Assembly (NCBI RefSeq): GCF_001278755.1
Contig: NZ_CP012601.1
Span: forward strand, 682,001-746,000
Direction: 5' to 3'
Source: Bacillus sp. FJAT-22090
GTDB lineage: Bacteria > Bacillota > Bacilli > Bacillales_A > Planococcaceae
DNA: 64,000 bases
In this document: positions 54,325 to 63,944 of the stretch, one piece after another
Position numbering within the stretch: the first letter of the stretch is position 1
Layout of the letters: each line of letters begins with the position of its first letter
Program-made: the position numbers and the translations under genes
The notes under the pieces: model-generated
Told to the model about the DNA's origin: nothing
The model's input: the letters and a program-made list of their open reading frames with translations, nothing else
The model's database searches: none

Positions 54325-54523
54325 TCGATTGGAGTGGAAGGTGCGAAGACTCCTACGGGAACAGCACGAGCCGAAGCACCCGGACTGAGCGTATCGAAAT
54401 TAATTTTTTCGACGAGCTTGCGCAGGAGCAATTTTTTTCTGCGACGAGCTTGCTCAGGAGCAAGGGAGAAGGTTGAGGCCGTGCCCGTGGAAAGCGTAGC
54501 GCCTGAAACGGAAATCGACGATT
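54325..54523. repeat. GC-rich dispersed repeat, copy 3, degenerated and internally duplicated
   Basis: Starts CGATTGGAGTGGAAGGTGCG and ends GTGGAAAGCGTAGCGCCTGA then AACGGAAATCGACG, matching the ends of the copies at 3964 and 12133. Inside, a unit containing CGACGAGCTTGCGCAGGAGC (54411-54430) is repeated as CGACGAGCTTGCTCAGGAGC (54443-54462), with T runs in between. A long reading frame across it (54334-54585) is a by-product of the GC-rich repeat. It lies between the transposase remnant and the ger operon. Confidence 0.78.
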
Positions 54524-54626
54524 TCTTACTATTTATTGCTTTAATAAATTTAATAACTTGGATAGGATTTTGTTCTTTCGGATAACCTATACGTATTACA
54601 GATTCTCATTAATTGAGGTGTATAAA

Positions 54627-55991
54627 TTGAATACAAATGAGAAAACGAATCCGCCAGAGTTAATGAAGCAGTTATCAGATAAGTTTAGTCCTTCCATTGA
54701 TGTTATGTTAATACCATTGCAAATGGAAGGAAATATAGTATACATTTTCTATTTAAAAACAGTTGTCAATGGAATTAAACTACATGAAATGATCATTAAA
54801 CCTTTTTTTGAGATTAAATCATGTACAAATTATAATTCGTATATTGCATCTTTACCTGACTTAATTGAAATGAAATCAGGGGAAGAACTGATGATTGAAA
54901 TAACGAAAGGACATGTTTTAGTTGCAATAGAGGATAATTTTTATCTTTTAGATATTAAATTTGTTAATTCGAATGTTGTACAACAAACATTAATGGAGCC
55001 AACTGTTTATGGTCCTCAATTAGCTCTAAGTGAGGATATAGAAACGAATCTGAACATTATCAGACATCGTTATCACGAGCCTTCCTTAAAGTTTGAATTA
55101 CATCAATTAAAGGATAAATCTCATCAACCGGTAGCAATTATTTATGATGAAAAGACAGTAAATCAATCGGTCCTACAAAATATTCAAAAAAGATTAAAAG
55201 GCATAGATGTATCTCTTATTCAATCCGCAGGAGATTTACAGCTACACCTAAATGGTTCAAAGATTTCCCTTTTTCCAACACTCATTTTAACGGAGCGGCC
55301 TGATCGGATATCCTATAATCTTGCTGCGGGTAAAGTTGTTCTTATGGTAAATGGGAGTCCTCACGCTTTAATAGCACCTGTAGTATTTTTCGATTTTATG
55401 CTTTCCATGGAAGATAATTATCATACTTTTTGGATAACTACGTTTACTTCGATTCTCCGATATATTGGTTTGATTGCTTGCCTAATCTTGCCTGCCATGT
55501 ATGTAGCAGTGACGTCGTATACTCCTGACATTTTGAGAACCGAATTAGCACTGACAGTTGCGGGGAGTAGAATTGGGATACCTTATCCGTCTTTTATAGA
55601 GGTATTATTAATGCTTATATTTATGGAGTTTCTTGTTGAGGCAAGTATACGGTTGCCTAAAGCCATTAGTGCAACTGCTACAACGGTTGGTGGATTAATC
55701 TTAGGTACTGCTGCTACAGAAGCTGCATTAACCTCTAACATAATGATTATTATTGTGTCTGCTGTTGCTATTACGAGCTTTGTAATTCCAATCAGTGAAA
55801 TGAGTTTTTCTATTAGAATCTGTAGATACATGTTGCTTATTTTTACAACGCTTTTTGGAACAATAGGGTTAATGTTAGGCTCTCTTGGGATTTTAATGTT
55901 TTTGACAAACAAAAGAAGTTTTGGAGAACCTTACTTAAAAATGAATTGGAAGAGTGAGAAGAAGGAAAAAGAGGTGAATACTACTGGATGA
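54627..55991 (+). CDS. Spore germination receptor A subunit (GerAA family)
   Basis: 454 residues. A hydrophilic N-terminal domain (about 1-260) followed by about five membrane helices. Family motifs include TERPDRISYNLAAGKVVLMVNGSPHALIAP, TSYTPDILRTELALTVAGSRIGIPYPSFIEVLLMEF-type core and FLVEASIRLPKAISATATTVGGLILGTAA. It forms a germinant receptor in the spore inner membrane with B and C subunits. The TTG at 54627 has GAGGTG 6 bases upstream; the frame is open back to 54558. It overlaps the B gene by 4 bases. Germinant unknown. Confidence 0.93.
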   Translation: MNTNEKTNPPELMKQLSDKFSPSIDVMLIPLQMEGNIVYIFYLKTVVNGIKLHEMIIKPFFEIKSCTNYNSYIASLPDLIEMKSGEELMIEITKGHVLVAIEDNFYLLDIKFVNSNVVQQTLMEPTVYGPQLALSEDIETNLNIIRHRYHEPSLKFELHQLKDKSHQPVAIIYDEKTVNQSVLQNIQKRLKGIDVSLIQSAGDLQLHLNGSKISLFPTLILTERPDRISYNLAAGKVVLMVNGSPHALIAPVVFFDFMLSMEDNYHTFWITTFTSILRYIGLIACLILPAMYVAVTSYTPDILRTELALTVAGSRIGIPYPSFIEVLLMLIFMEFLVEASIRLPKAISATATTVGGLILGTAATEAALTSNIMIIIVSAVAITSFVIPISEMSFSIRICRYMLLIFTTLFGTIGLMLGSLGILMFLTNKRSFGEPYLKMNWKSEKKEKEVNTTG

Positions 55992-57082
55992 GCCGCTATC
56001 TCTATTACTTAATTATTGTCACAATGGTTACGAATATCATTGCCTCTGTACCGAAAATTTTAATGAGTGAGAGTAAAAATGGAGTAATAATCTCTATGAT
56101 TATTGCGGTCATCGCTGGAGTTATCTTAACAACTGTAGTAATTAACTTGTTTAGCTATTTTCCTAGTATGACTTTACCTGAAATATTAAAGCAAAGCACT
56201 TCCAAATGGATTTATTATCCTGTTTTATTTTATTTTGCTGTTTCTTGGTATATAGCTGGACTCATAACACTTGTAACTTATGTGTTTTTGTTCAATACGT
56301 TTTTGTCATTTGAAACTTCAATTACAATTACCACTCTTGCATTCATATTGATTGCCTCTTTTGGTGTATTAATGAAAGAAAAAAGCGTTCTTTATACAAC
56401 TGAGCTCGTATTGGTCTTATTTTTACCTGTCATTTTCATATTGTTAATAAAAGCTTATTCAGACCCTCAGTTAGAATGGGATTTTGTAAAAGTAGCTATC
56501 ATGCACATCGATCAAAAACCAAGTTATAGTGCTTTTTCAGCGTCTACATATGTTTTTATAGGGGCAGTGAATATAATAATTTTTAACAAGTTTATGAATA
56601 TCACCCAAAGAATTGGCATAAAACAAGTAATATTTTTAGGCTTGGTCGGTATTTTTAGTTTATTTACTACGTATTTTATTCCTATTGGTTTTAATGGCTT
56701 CGAACAAATCGAAAATCTTACTTTTCCTTGGGTATCTACTAGTGATTCTATACGTTTGAGATATGGAATAATTGAACGAGTGATTTTCGTGTTTGTCATT
56801 GTATTTTTAGGCGTTGCTTTTATCAGCCTATTGATTCACTGGCATGTTTCTCTTAAATTGTTTGAGAGTATATTTCATTTTAAAAAGTTAAAATGGAAAA
56901 GCAAGAACCTTACATCCTATTTATTTGTTTTTTTGTTTGGTGTGATGGGAATCATTTCCACACGGCAAATAAATGAATATCAATTATTTAAATACTCCAG
57001 TTATTATTATAATACTTTACCAATTTTTTATGTCATTTTAATCAGTATTTTGCTATTTGCTAAACGGAGGTCAAATTCTTAA
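55988..57082 (+). CDS. Spore germination receptor B subunit (GerAB family)
   Basis: 364 residues with about ten membrane helices, the endospore germination permease fold related to amino acid/polyamine transporters. Helix 1 contains VTNIIASVPKILM and the central loop LPEILKQSTSKWIYYP is typical. This subunit binds the germinant in relatives. It starts with ATGA inside the A gene and ends one base into the C gene, so all three are translationally coupled. Confidence 0.93.
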   Translation: MSRYLYYLIIVTMVTNIIASVPKILMSESKNGVIISMIIAVIAGVILTTVVINLFSYFPSMTLPEILKQSTSKWIYYPVLFYFAVSWYIAGLITLVTYVFLFNTFLSFETSITITTLAFILIASFGVLMKEKSVLYTTELVLVLFLPVIFILLIKAYSDPQLEWDFVKVAIMHIDQKPSYSAFSASTYVFIGAVNIIIFNKFMNITQRIGIKQVIFLGLVGIFSLFTTYFIPIGFNGFEQIENLTFPWVSTSDSIRLRYGIIERVIFVFVIVFLGVAFISLLIHWHVSLKLFESIFHFKKLKWKSKNLTSYLFVFLFGVMGIISTRQINEYQLFKYSSYYYNTLPIFYVILISILLFAKRRSNS

Positions 57083-58185
57083 TGGCACATATAAAATTTC
57101 TAGCAATAATATTTGTCTTTACAATCTTTCTTTCAGGCTGCGGTTTTAAAGATATTGATAATCGAATATTTGTAACTGGGATTGGAATTGACCCTTCCGA
57201 GAAAGAAAATGGTAAATATAGAATCACACTAAAATTAGCTATTCCTGTTTCTCAAATTAAACAAGAAAAAGAACCAAGCTATCAATATTTAGTTCATGAT
57301 GGTGAAAATCTAGAAGAAGCGATTCGAATATTAGAAACACATACTGATAAAGTTTTAGAGTTTGGACACGCTAAAATAATATTAATAAATGAGTCACTCT
57401 TAGAAGAGGAATTAAAGGATTTTATGGACTATTTAGTTAGAAGAGGTGATATACAATTCATCGCTTGGATAGCGGCAGCTAAACCTTCTGCAGAAGCAAT
57501 TCTTCGAACAGAGCCAAAAGGGGAAGCTCCGGTAGCATCTCCCCTTACAAAGTTTTTCGGTAATACTGGCACCGAAAGTCCCTATATTGTCTCAACTTAT
57601 CTTTATGAATTTAGAAGGGATTATCATGGAAAAGGTGTTGATCCAATTTTGCCAGTAGTAGAAGCAAACGAAACAGGTACTCAACTAATAGTAAATAAAT
57701 CAGTGATAGTAAAAGAAAAAACTAAGCCATTAGAATTGCCATCAAGCTTAACAAGAGATTTCAATTCACTTGCAAACAGTATTCCTGGATATAGTTTTAA
57801 AATAACTACTGACGGTTTAAATTTAGTATTAAATATGGGTACCACTAAGATGAAATATAAAATAATGAAGGAAAATGGACAACCTACTTCTATTAAGATT
57901 AATGTTAAAATGTCCGGTGTAATAAGCCAGTCAAATAAAAATTTATCTCTAAAAAATTTAGACAACTATAATAAATTGGCTGCGAAAGAAATAAAAAAGG
58001 AACTAGAGAAATTATTTACTACTCTTCAAAAAGAAAAGCTAGATCCTTTTGGATTTGGCCTGAGGTATAGAACAATGCAGCTAAACCATAAAGATACATT
58101 TAAAAAGTGGGTAGAGGCTTATCCCACATTACCTTTTGATGTAACTGTTGATGTCGCATTAAAAAGTACAGGAACAATCGAGTGA
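57082..58185 (+). CDS. Spore germination receptor C subunit, Ger(x)C lipoprotein
   Basis: 367 residues. A lipoprotein signal peptide with lipobox FLSGCGFKDIDNR, the family start FVTGIGIDPSE, and the Ger(x)C C-terminal domain (about 200-365). It is a peripheral lipoprotein of the receptor, lipidated at Cys20 by Lgt. It completes the A-B-C operon. A terminator lies 8 bases after the stop. The D subunit found in some receptors is absent. Confidence 0.94.
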   Translation: MAHIKFLAIIFVFTIFLSGCGFKDIDNRIFVTGIGIDPSEKENGKYRITLKLAIPVSQIKQEKEPSYQYLVHDGENLEEAIRILETHTDKVLEFGHAKIILINESLLEEELKDFMDYLVRRGDIQFIAWIAAAKPSAEAILRTEPKGEAPVASPLTKFFGNTGTESPYIVSTYLYEFRRDYHGKGVDPILPVVEANETGTQLIVNKSVIVKEKTKPLELPSSLTRDFNSLANSIPGYSFKITTDGLNLVLNMGTTKMKYKIMKENGQPTSIKINVKMSGVISQSNKNLSLKNLDNYNKLAAKEIKKELEKLFTTLQKEKLDPFGFGLRYRTMQLNHKDTFKKWVEAYPTLPFDVTVDVALKSTGTIE

Positions 58186-58192
58186 TTTACTT

Positions 58193-58219
58193 CAGCTCTT
58201 CTATAGAGAAGAGCTGTTT
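58193..58219 (+). terminator. Terminator of the ger operon
   Basis: CAGCTCTTC and GAAGAGCTG with a five-base loop, then TTTTG. Confidence 0.82.
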
Positions 58220-58318
58220 TGTGATCACTAAGGAAGTTCTTCTTTATAATGCCCTGGTAGTCAGTTAAAATATATATAGCAATGTTTAGATTGCAAAGGG
58301 GGAAGCGTAAGCGATTAT

Positions 58319-59974
58319 ATGACAATACAAAAAATGAAAGAAACTACATTTAATCCTGCTACAATTACGGATTGGGAACAAGCAGCAATTAAAACATTAA
58401 AAAATAAACCATTTGAATCTTTATCAACTAAAACGTTGGAAGATATCATTTTGAAACCGCTTTATACTTTAGCTGATTTAACTAATATTCCTTCAAATCA
58501 AACTTCTATAATAAGAGATTCTAAGAGTTCCTCTGACTGGCTGATTGCACAAGCAGTTACAGGTAATACGAGTAAGGAGATACTAGAGGACCTGAAAGAG
58601 TCGATCTCAAAGGGTAATGAAATAATTTTTTATACAGTAGATACTCAACATAGTTGGGAAGGTTCAGAACTAGAGGAACTAAAGCTCTTGTTTAAGGAAC
58701 ATACTGTTTTACTCGATGTTACGAGCAATCCATCTTTTTTACATAACTTTACTGATTTAAATGGAATGATTAAAGGTGCAGATGGAAAAGAAAAAGATTT
58801 TCCAAATGCTCGAACTTATTTTTTGGATGCCTCTACTGTTCACAAACAAGGTGGAGATGCTATAAGTGAGCTTGCGAGTGTTCTAGTACAAGCAGATACA
58901 TTTGTAGCCTCAATAGACATAGATAAACTTAGCGAAAAAGCTTTTGTCCAATTTTCTGTGGATACAAATTTCTTTATGGAAATTGCAAAACTTCGTGCAT
59001 TTCGTATTCTTTGGAAAGCCTTTGGAGAAGCACATGGAATTTTAGATATCGATCCAATTCCTATTCATTCCGAAACTTCTCTACGTTCATTTTCGGCATT
59101 AGATTCTAATGTGAACATTCTTCGGGTAGGAAATAGTGCACTTTCTGCAGTTCTTGGAGGTTCAGACAGTATTACTACTTATCCACATGATTATTTGACT
59201 GGTGCAAAATCAACGTCAAAACGTATTGCACGTAATATGCAATTAGTTCTAAAAGAAGAGACTCACATTAATCGAGTATTAGATGCTTCAGGAGGCTCTT
59301 ACTTTATAGAAAAGCTTACGCATGAACTAGTAGAAAAAAGCTGGGCATACTTTCTAGAGCTAATGTCTGAAAATACATTAAATGAAAGAAATCAAAAGTT
59401 AAAAGAAAGAGCGGAGGCTAAATGGGATCAGCAAATAGAAAACTTATCTACTCGCAAAAAATCTCTCATTGGAACAAACGTGTATGCTAATCCAGATGAT
59501 TCATTGATATATCCAATTAAACCTACGGATTATTTACGCCTAGCAGAGCCTTTCGAATTATTGAGAAAAGCTTTCCTTCAAAACAGTTTGAAAACAGCAA
59601 TTATCCCATACGGAATCCTCAAGGAATACAAAGCTCGAATGGATTTTGTAAGTGGATTTTTAATAGCAATTGGTATTTCACCTTTGATAGCACCGGAAAA
59701 CTTAAAACCATTCGATTTGCAAAAGTGGATTGATGAACAGAACATAGATTATGTTGTATTTGTAGGAAACGATGAGCAAACTACTGGTCTAGTTCCAGCA
59801 TTATTAAAAGAGAAGTTATCTGTTCCTATCGATGTTGCAGGAAAATTTGAAGAATATGAAGATTGGTTAGAAGTAGGACTCTTCGGAAGAATTTATGCTG
59901 GACAATCACTACTGGAAAAAGGTAATGAATTGTTAGCACTTGCTAAACAGGAGGTTTCACATGAAAATGCCTAA
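58319..59974 (+). CDS. mutA: Methylmalonyl-CoA mutase small (beta) subunit
   Basis: 551 residues. The TIM-barrel half is recognised by [59 protein letters not shown] and the [28 protein letters not shown] segment. The C-terminal flavodoxin-like part lacks the cobalamin DxHxxG motif, as expected for the structural small subunit. AAAGGGGGAAG lies 13 bases before the ATG, longer than ideal. It overlaps mutB by 14 bases. It stabilises MutB in the heterodimer. Confidence 0.93.
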   Translation: MTIQKMKETTFNPATITDWEQAAIKTLKNKPFESLSTKTLEDIILKPLYTLADLTNIPSNQTSIIRDSKSSSDWLIAQAVTGNTSKEILEDLKESISKGNEIIFYTVDTQHSWEGSELEELKLLFKEHTVLLDVTSNPSFLHNFTDLNGMIKGADGKEKDFPNARTYFLDASTVHKQGGDAISELASVLVQADTFVASIDIDKLSEKAFVQFSVDTNFFMEIAKLRAFRILWKAFGEAHGILDIDPIPIHSETSLRSFSALDSNVNILRVGNSALSAVLGGSDSITTYPHDYLTGAKSTSKRIARNMQLVLKEETHINRVLDASGGSYFIEKLTHELVEKSWAYFLELMSENTLNERNQKLKERAEAKWDQQIENLSTRKKSLIGTNVYANPDDSLIYPIKPTDYLRLAEPFELLRKAFLQNSLKTAIIPYGILKEYKARMDFVSGFLIAIGISPLIAPENLKPFDLQKWIDEQNIDYVVFVGNDEQTTGLVPALLKEKLSVPIDVAGKFEEYEDWLEVGLFGRIYAGQSLLEKGNELLALAKQEVSHENA

Positions 59975-62120
59975 ATACTCAGATGTGAACATCGTAAAAG
60001 TTCTAGAAAGAACAACGAAGCAATTTAAAAATGAATCAATATCCTTTTTGACGAACGAAGGTATTGAATTAAAACAAACTTATAATGAATCAGATATAGA
60101 AAATTTAGTGCACATTCAAGATCTTCCGGGGATAGCTCCGAATACACGTGGACCTTATCCAACGATGTATGTAGCGAAACCATGGACAGTACGCCAATAT
60201 GCAGGGTTTTCTACAGCAGAAGAAAGTAACGCTTTTTATAGACGTAACTTGGCAATGGGGCAAAAAGGATTATCAGTTGCATTTGATTTGGCTACGCATC
60301 GCGGTTATGATTCTGACCATGAACGAGTAACAGGTGACGTTGGGAAAGCTGGGGTTGCTATAGATTCAGTAGAAGATATGAAGATATTGTTTGACGGAAT
60401 TCCGCTTGATCAGATGTCTGTTTCTATGACAATGAATGGTGCAGTACTGCCAATATTAGCTTTTTATATCGTAACAGCAGAGGAGCAAGGGGTAACACCA
60501 GAACAACTTGCAGGCACAATTCAAAATGACATTTTAAAAGAATATATGGTTCGTAACACATACATTTATACACCTGAAATGTCGATGAAAATAATTGCAG
60601 ATATCTTTTCTTACACTGCTAAAAACATGCCAAAGTTCAATTCCATTTCTATTTCTGGTTATCATATGCAAGAGGCGGGAGCTACTGCGGATATTGAACT
60701 TGCCTATACTTTAGCTGATGGTTTGGAGTATGTAAGAACGGGCCTGAATGCAGGAATAGACATTGATGCTTTCGCACCTAGACTCTCATTCTTTTGGGCT
60801 ATTGGGATGAATTATTTTATGGAAGTGGCTAAAATGCGAGCAGCACGTAGAATTTGGGCACAAATGATGTCGAGTTTTGATCCGAAAAACCCGAAATCTT
60901 TAGCATTACGTACACATTCTCAGACTTCTGGATGGAGTTTAACTGAACAAGATCCATTTAATAATGTAACAAGAACATTAGTAGAAGCAAATGCTGCAGC
61001 AATGGGACATACACAGTCCCTACACACGAATGCATTAGATGAAGCGATTGCACTTCCAACTGATTTCTCAGCACGGATAGCGCGTAATACTCAGCTATTC
61101 TTACAAGAAGAAACGAATATGACCAAAGTTATAGACCCTTGGGGCGGTTCTTACTATGTGGAAAAATTGACAAATGAACTGATGGAAAAAGCTTGGGCAC
61201 TAATTGAAGAAATAGAAGAGCTTGGTGGAATGGCAAAAGCTATTGAAACTGGCCTACCTAAAATGAAAATAGAAGAAGCAGCAGCAAAAAAACAAGCACA
61301 AATAGATTCTTCCAAAGAAATAATTATTGGCGTTAACAAATATAGATTAGAACAAGAAGATGCAATCGACATATTAAACATTGATAATACAGTCGTACGC
61401 CAAAAGCAAATGGAACGACTTGCTCAGTTAAAAGAAAAACGTGACGAAAATGCTGTAAAAGAGGCACTTTTGGCATTAACCGAAGCTGCTCGAACTGGAA
61501 ACGATAACTTGCTAGCTTCCGCGGTAATTGCTGCTAGATATCGTGCAACAATTGGAGAAATTTCAGATGCCATAGAAGTTGTAGCAGGAAGACATAAGGC
61601 GGTGATCCGTTCCGTGAGTGGTGTATATAGTGCAAACTTTAATGATGCCGAGGAAATTGAAGCTGTTAAACAAATGGCTGAAGATTTCCGAGAAAATGAA
61701 GGAAGACGACCTCGAATTTTAATCGCAAAAATGGGTCAAGATGGACATGACCGAGGTGCAAAAGTTATAGCTACTGCATTTGCTGATTTAGGATTTGATG
61801 TAGATATTAGTCCTTTATTTCAAACTCCAGCTGAAACTGCGCAACAAGCAGTTGAAAATGATGTCCATGTAGTTGGCGTTAGCTCATTGGCAGCTGGCCA
61901 TATGACGTTAGTTCCTGCTTTGAAAGAGGAACTTGCTAAGCTTGGTCGGGAAGATATATTGATCGTAGTAGGAGGCGTAATACCTGCACAGGACTATGCA
62001 TTCTTACGTGAAAACGGAGCTTCAGCTATTTTTGGACCAGGTACTGTAATTCCAGTTGCTGCTCAAAAAGTAATTGAAGAAATCTATAAAAGATTGGGTT
62101 ATGAGGAAGTGGAGGGCTAA
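59961..62120 (+). CDS. mutB: Methylmalonyl-CoA mutase large (alpha) subunit
   Basis: 719 residues. The catalytic TIM barrel holds [28 protein letters not shown] and [19 protein letters not shown]. The C-terminal B12 domain has [26 protein letters not shown] with the cobalt-ligating His near residue 596, plus [10 protein letters not shown] and VVGGVIP. It interconverts methylmalonyl-CoA and succinyl-CoA with adenosylcobalamin. The ATG at 59961 has CAGGAGG 6 bases away and lies inside mutA. In this organism it probably drains propionyl-CoA from isoleucine and valine breakdown. Confidence 0.97.
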   Translation: MKMPKYSDVNIVKVLERTTKQFKNESISFLTNEGIELKQTYNESDIENLVHIQDLPGIAPNTRGPYPTMYVAKPWTVRQYAGFSTAEESNAFYRRNLAMGQKGLSVAFDLATHRGYDSDHERVTGDVGKAGVAIDSVEDMKILFDGIPLDQMSVSMTMNGAVLPILAFYIVTAEEQGVTPEQLAGTIQNDILKEYMVRNTYIYTPEMSMKIIADIFSYTAKNMPKFNSISISGYHMQEAGATADIELAYTLADGLEYVRTGLNAGIDIDAFAPRLSFFWAIGMNYFMEVAKMRAARRIWAQMMSSFDPKNPKSLALRTHSQTSGWSLTEQDPFNNVTRTLVEANAAAMGHTQSLHTNALDEAIALPTDFSARIARNTQLFLQEETNMTKVIDPWGGSYYVEKLTNELMEKAWALIEEIEELGGMAKAIETGLPKMKIEEAAAKKQAQIDSSKEIIIGVNKYRLEQEDAIDILNIDNTVVRQKQMERLAQLKEKRDENAVKEALLALTEAARTGNDNLLASAVIAARYRATIGEISDAIEVVAGRHKAVIRSVSGVYSANFNDAEEIEAVKQMAEDFRENEGRRPRILIAKMGQDGHDRGAKVIATAFADLGFDVDISPLFQTPAETAQQAVENDVHVVGVSSLAAGHMTLVPALKEELAKLGREDILIVVGGVIPAQDYAFLRENGASAIFGPGTVIPVAAQKVIEEIYKRLGYEEVEG

Positions 62121-63214
62121 TGGCTGAAACGGATAAGACAAACCAATCGGCAATGCATGTGATGGGTGGTATAAAGTCACAGCACGATGGAATGGGAAAA
62201 GCTTCTGTAAAAAAATTTTCAAAGAAGAAACCTTTTGTTATAGATCAAGCAGAATATGTTCAAGAAGTTCTAAATGGCTCCAGATTACATTTAGCAAAAA
62301 CGATTACTCTCATTGAAAGCACTGTGTCTGACCAACAAACAATAGGACAACAGATTTTGAAAGAACTACTCCCCTATACGGGAAATACGATTCGTATAGG
62401 TATTACAGGTGTGCCTGGTGCAGGGAAGAGTACATTTATCGAAGCTTTTGGAAAAATGCTATGTGACCAAGGATATAAAGTCGCCGTGCTAGCTATTGAT
62501 CCAAGTTCCTCTTTAACAGGAGGTAGTATACTGGGAGATAAAACTAGAATGGAAGAGCTTGCAAAACATCCAAATGCCTTTATTCGTCCTTCTCCATCTG
62601 CTGGTACATTGGGAGGGGTTCATAAGAAATCTAGAGAAACGATGTTAATATGTGAGGCTGCAGGATACGATGTAATTTTAGTAGAAACAGTAGGTGTTGG
62701 TCAAAGCGAGACAATCGTTCGAGGGATGGTAGATTTCTTTTTACTACTTGCATTAACTGGTGCTGGTGATGAGTTGCAAGGGATGAAAAAAGGAATAATG
62801 GAGCTGGCTGATGCCATTGTAGTAAATAAGGCAGATGGGTCAAATGAAAAACTAGCTAAAAAGACTGTAGCGGAATATAAACAAATCCTGCATTTTTTAG
62901 CACCAGCTTCACCTAACTGGACGACACCAGCTTTAGCAGTCTCTTCGTTGTACAAAACAGGCTTAGAAACAGTTTGGGAAACCATCCAAACGTTTAAGAA
63001 AGAAATGCTTTCGAATAATGTTTGGCAAAATCGTAGAAAAGAACAAACAGTCGCTTGGTTTAAAACAATGATTGTGGATCGATTATATGATGACTTTTTT
63101 TCTTCTACCGATAAAAAACAAAATATGGCTAAATTAGAAGGTTTAGTAAGGGATGGGCAAGTAACAGTTTCGCAAGCAGTTGAAGAGTTATTTTCCTCGA
63201 ATTCTAAGCAATAA
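62120..63214 (+). CDS. meaB: MeaB/ArgK-type GTPase chaperone of methylmalonyl-CoA mutase
   Basis: 364 residues. G3E-family GTPase: Walker A GITGVPGAGKSTFIEAFG (P-loop near residue 97), AIDPSSSLTGGSILGDKTRM, ETVGVGQSE, and the base-recognition NKAD. It loads and protects the B12 cofactor of MutB. The first 60 residues are a basic extension. It overlaps mutB by one base (TAATG), so the mutA-mutB-meaB genes form one unit. The old name ArgK is a misnomer. Confidence 0.95.
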   Translation: MAETDKTNQSAMHVMGGIKSQHDGMGKASVKKFSKKKPFVIDQAEYVQEVLNGSRLHLAKTITLIESTVSDQQTIGQQILKELLPYTGNTIRIGITGVPGAGKSTFIEAFGKMLCDQGYKVAVLAIDPSSSLTGGSILGDKTRMEELAKHPNAFIRPSPSAGTLGGVHKKSRETMLICEAAGYDVILVETVGVGQSETIVRGMVDFFLLLALTGAGDELQGMKKGIMELADAIVVNKADGSNEKLAKKTVAEYKQILHFLAPASPNWTTPALAVSSLYKTGLETVWETIQTFKKEMLSNNVWQNRRKEQTVAWFKTMIVDRLYDDFFSSTDKKQNMAKLEGLVRDGQVTVSQAVEELFSSNSKQ

Positions 63215-63253
63215 TCTGCTAATATAAAATTAATTGAAAAGGAGTGTTTTGAT

Positions 63254-63697
63254 ATGAATATGATGGATTTTAATTTATTAATGAATGATATGGTTCAGCA
63301 GGCTCGTGGAGAAATGGAAGCTAGTGGATATGAGCAACTAACTTCTCCAGAAGAAGTTGATTCTGCTTTTGCGCGCCCAGGAACAACTCTAGTTATGGTG
63401 AATTCGGTTTGTGGATGTGCTGGAGGTATCGCTCGTCCTGCAGCAGCAAACGCAATTCATTACGATAAAAGACCGGATCATTTAGTAACAGTTTTTGCAG
63501 GACAAGATAAATTAGCAACTCAACAAGCCCGCAATCTATTTGGTGAAGATCATTTACCATCTTCTCCATCGTTTGTTTTATTAAAAGATGGTCAGGCAGT
63601 AGCTGAAGTAGGTCGCCATGAAATAGAAGGACATGATCCAATGTCAGTTATCACTCATATTCAAGCATTGTTTGAAGAGCACTGCGAAGAAATTTAA
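63254..63697 (+). CDS. brxB: Bacilliredoxin BrxB (YqiW family)
   Basis: 147-residue thioredoxin-fold protein with the CGC motif [18 protein letters not shown] (C53, C55). It removes bacillithiol from mixed disulfides on proteins. B. subtilis has two paralogues, YphP (BrxA) and YqiW (BrxB); the place after bkdB and before the next core genes supports BrxB. AAAAGGAGTG lies 7 bases before the ATG; ATGs at 63260 and 63263 are alternatives. A terminator follows. Confidence 0.93.
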   Translation: MNMMDFNLLMNDMVQQARGEMEASGYEQLTSPEEVDSAFARPGTTLVMVNSVCGCAGGIARPAAANAIHYDKRPDHLVTVFAGQDKLATQQARNLFGEDHLPSSPSFVLLKDGQAVAEVGRHEIEGHDPMSVITHIQALFEEHCEEI

Positions 63698-63708
63698 TAA
63701 TGTCATCG

Positions 63709-63745
63709 AAAAGAGCGGAGCAATTGATTGCCTCCGCTCTTTTTT
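63709..63745. terminator. Bidirectional terminator between brxB and prli42
   Basis: AAAAGAGCGGAG and CTCCGCTCTTTT arms flanked by A and T runs suit both convergent genes. Confidence 0.9.
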
Positions 63746-63752
63746 ATGAACA

Positions 63753-63848
63753 TTATAAGATAAAACTTAATCCAAAAAGTAGTGATGAAGCGACCATTGC
63801 AAAGATCATTAAATAGATTACGATTTTACGAAATGTTTGATTACGCAT
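63753..63848 (-). CDS. prli42: Stressosome-associated membrane microprotein Prli42
   Basis: 31 residues, MRNQTFRKIVIYLMIFAMVA then SSLLFGLSFIL. It has a short basic N terminus and one membrane helix. This matches the conserved Prli42 miniprotein of Listeria and other Firmicutes, which anchors the stressosome (RsbR) to the membrane for stress sensing. AAAAGGAGAG precedes the ATG by 7 bases. It is below the usual ORF length cut-off and easily missed. The assignment rests on recalled sequence similarity, which is strong over the entire length. Confidence 0.87.
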   Translation of the reverse strand: MRNQTFRKIVIYLMIFAMVASSLLFGLSFIL

Positions 63849-63944
63849 GAACTTCTCTCCTTTTACAATTACTTTTATTTTAACAAATTCGAAAAAAATC
63901 ACAAGAGGTAGCGTTTAATTTACCGATGAGAAGGCAAAACTTTT

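Noticed and set aside
54334-54585. 83-codon plus-strand ORF
   Set aside because: It lies entirely on the GC-rich repeat copy 3, has no ribosome-binding site and shows repeat-derived composition.
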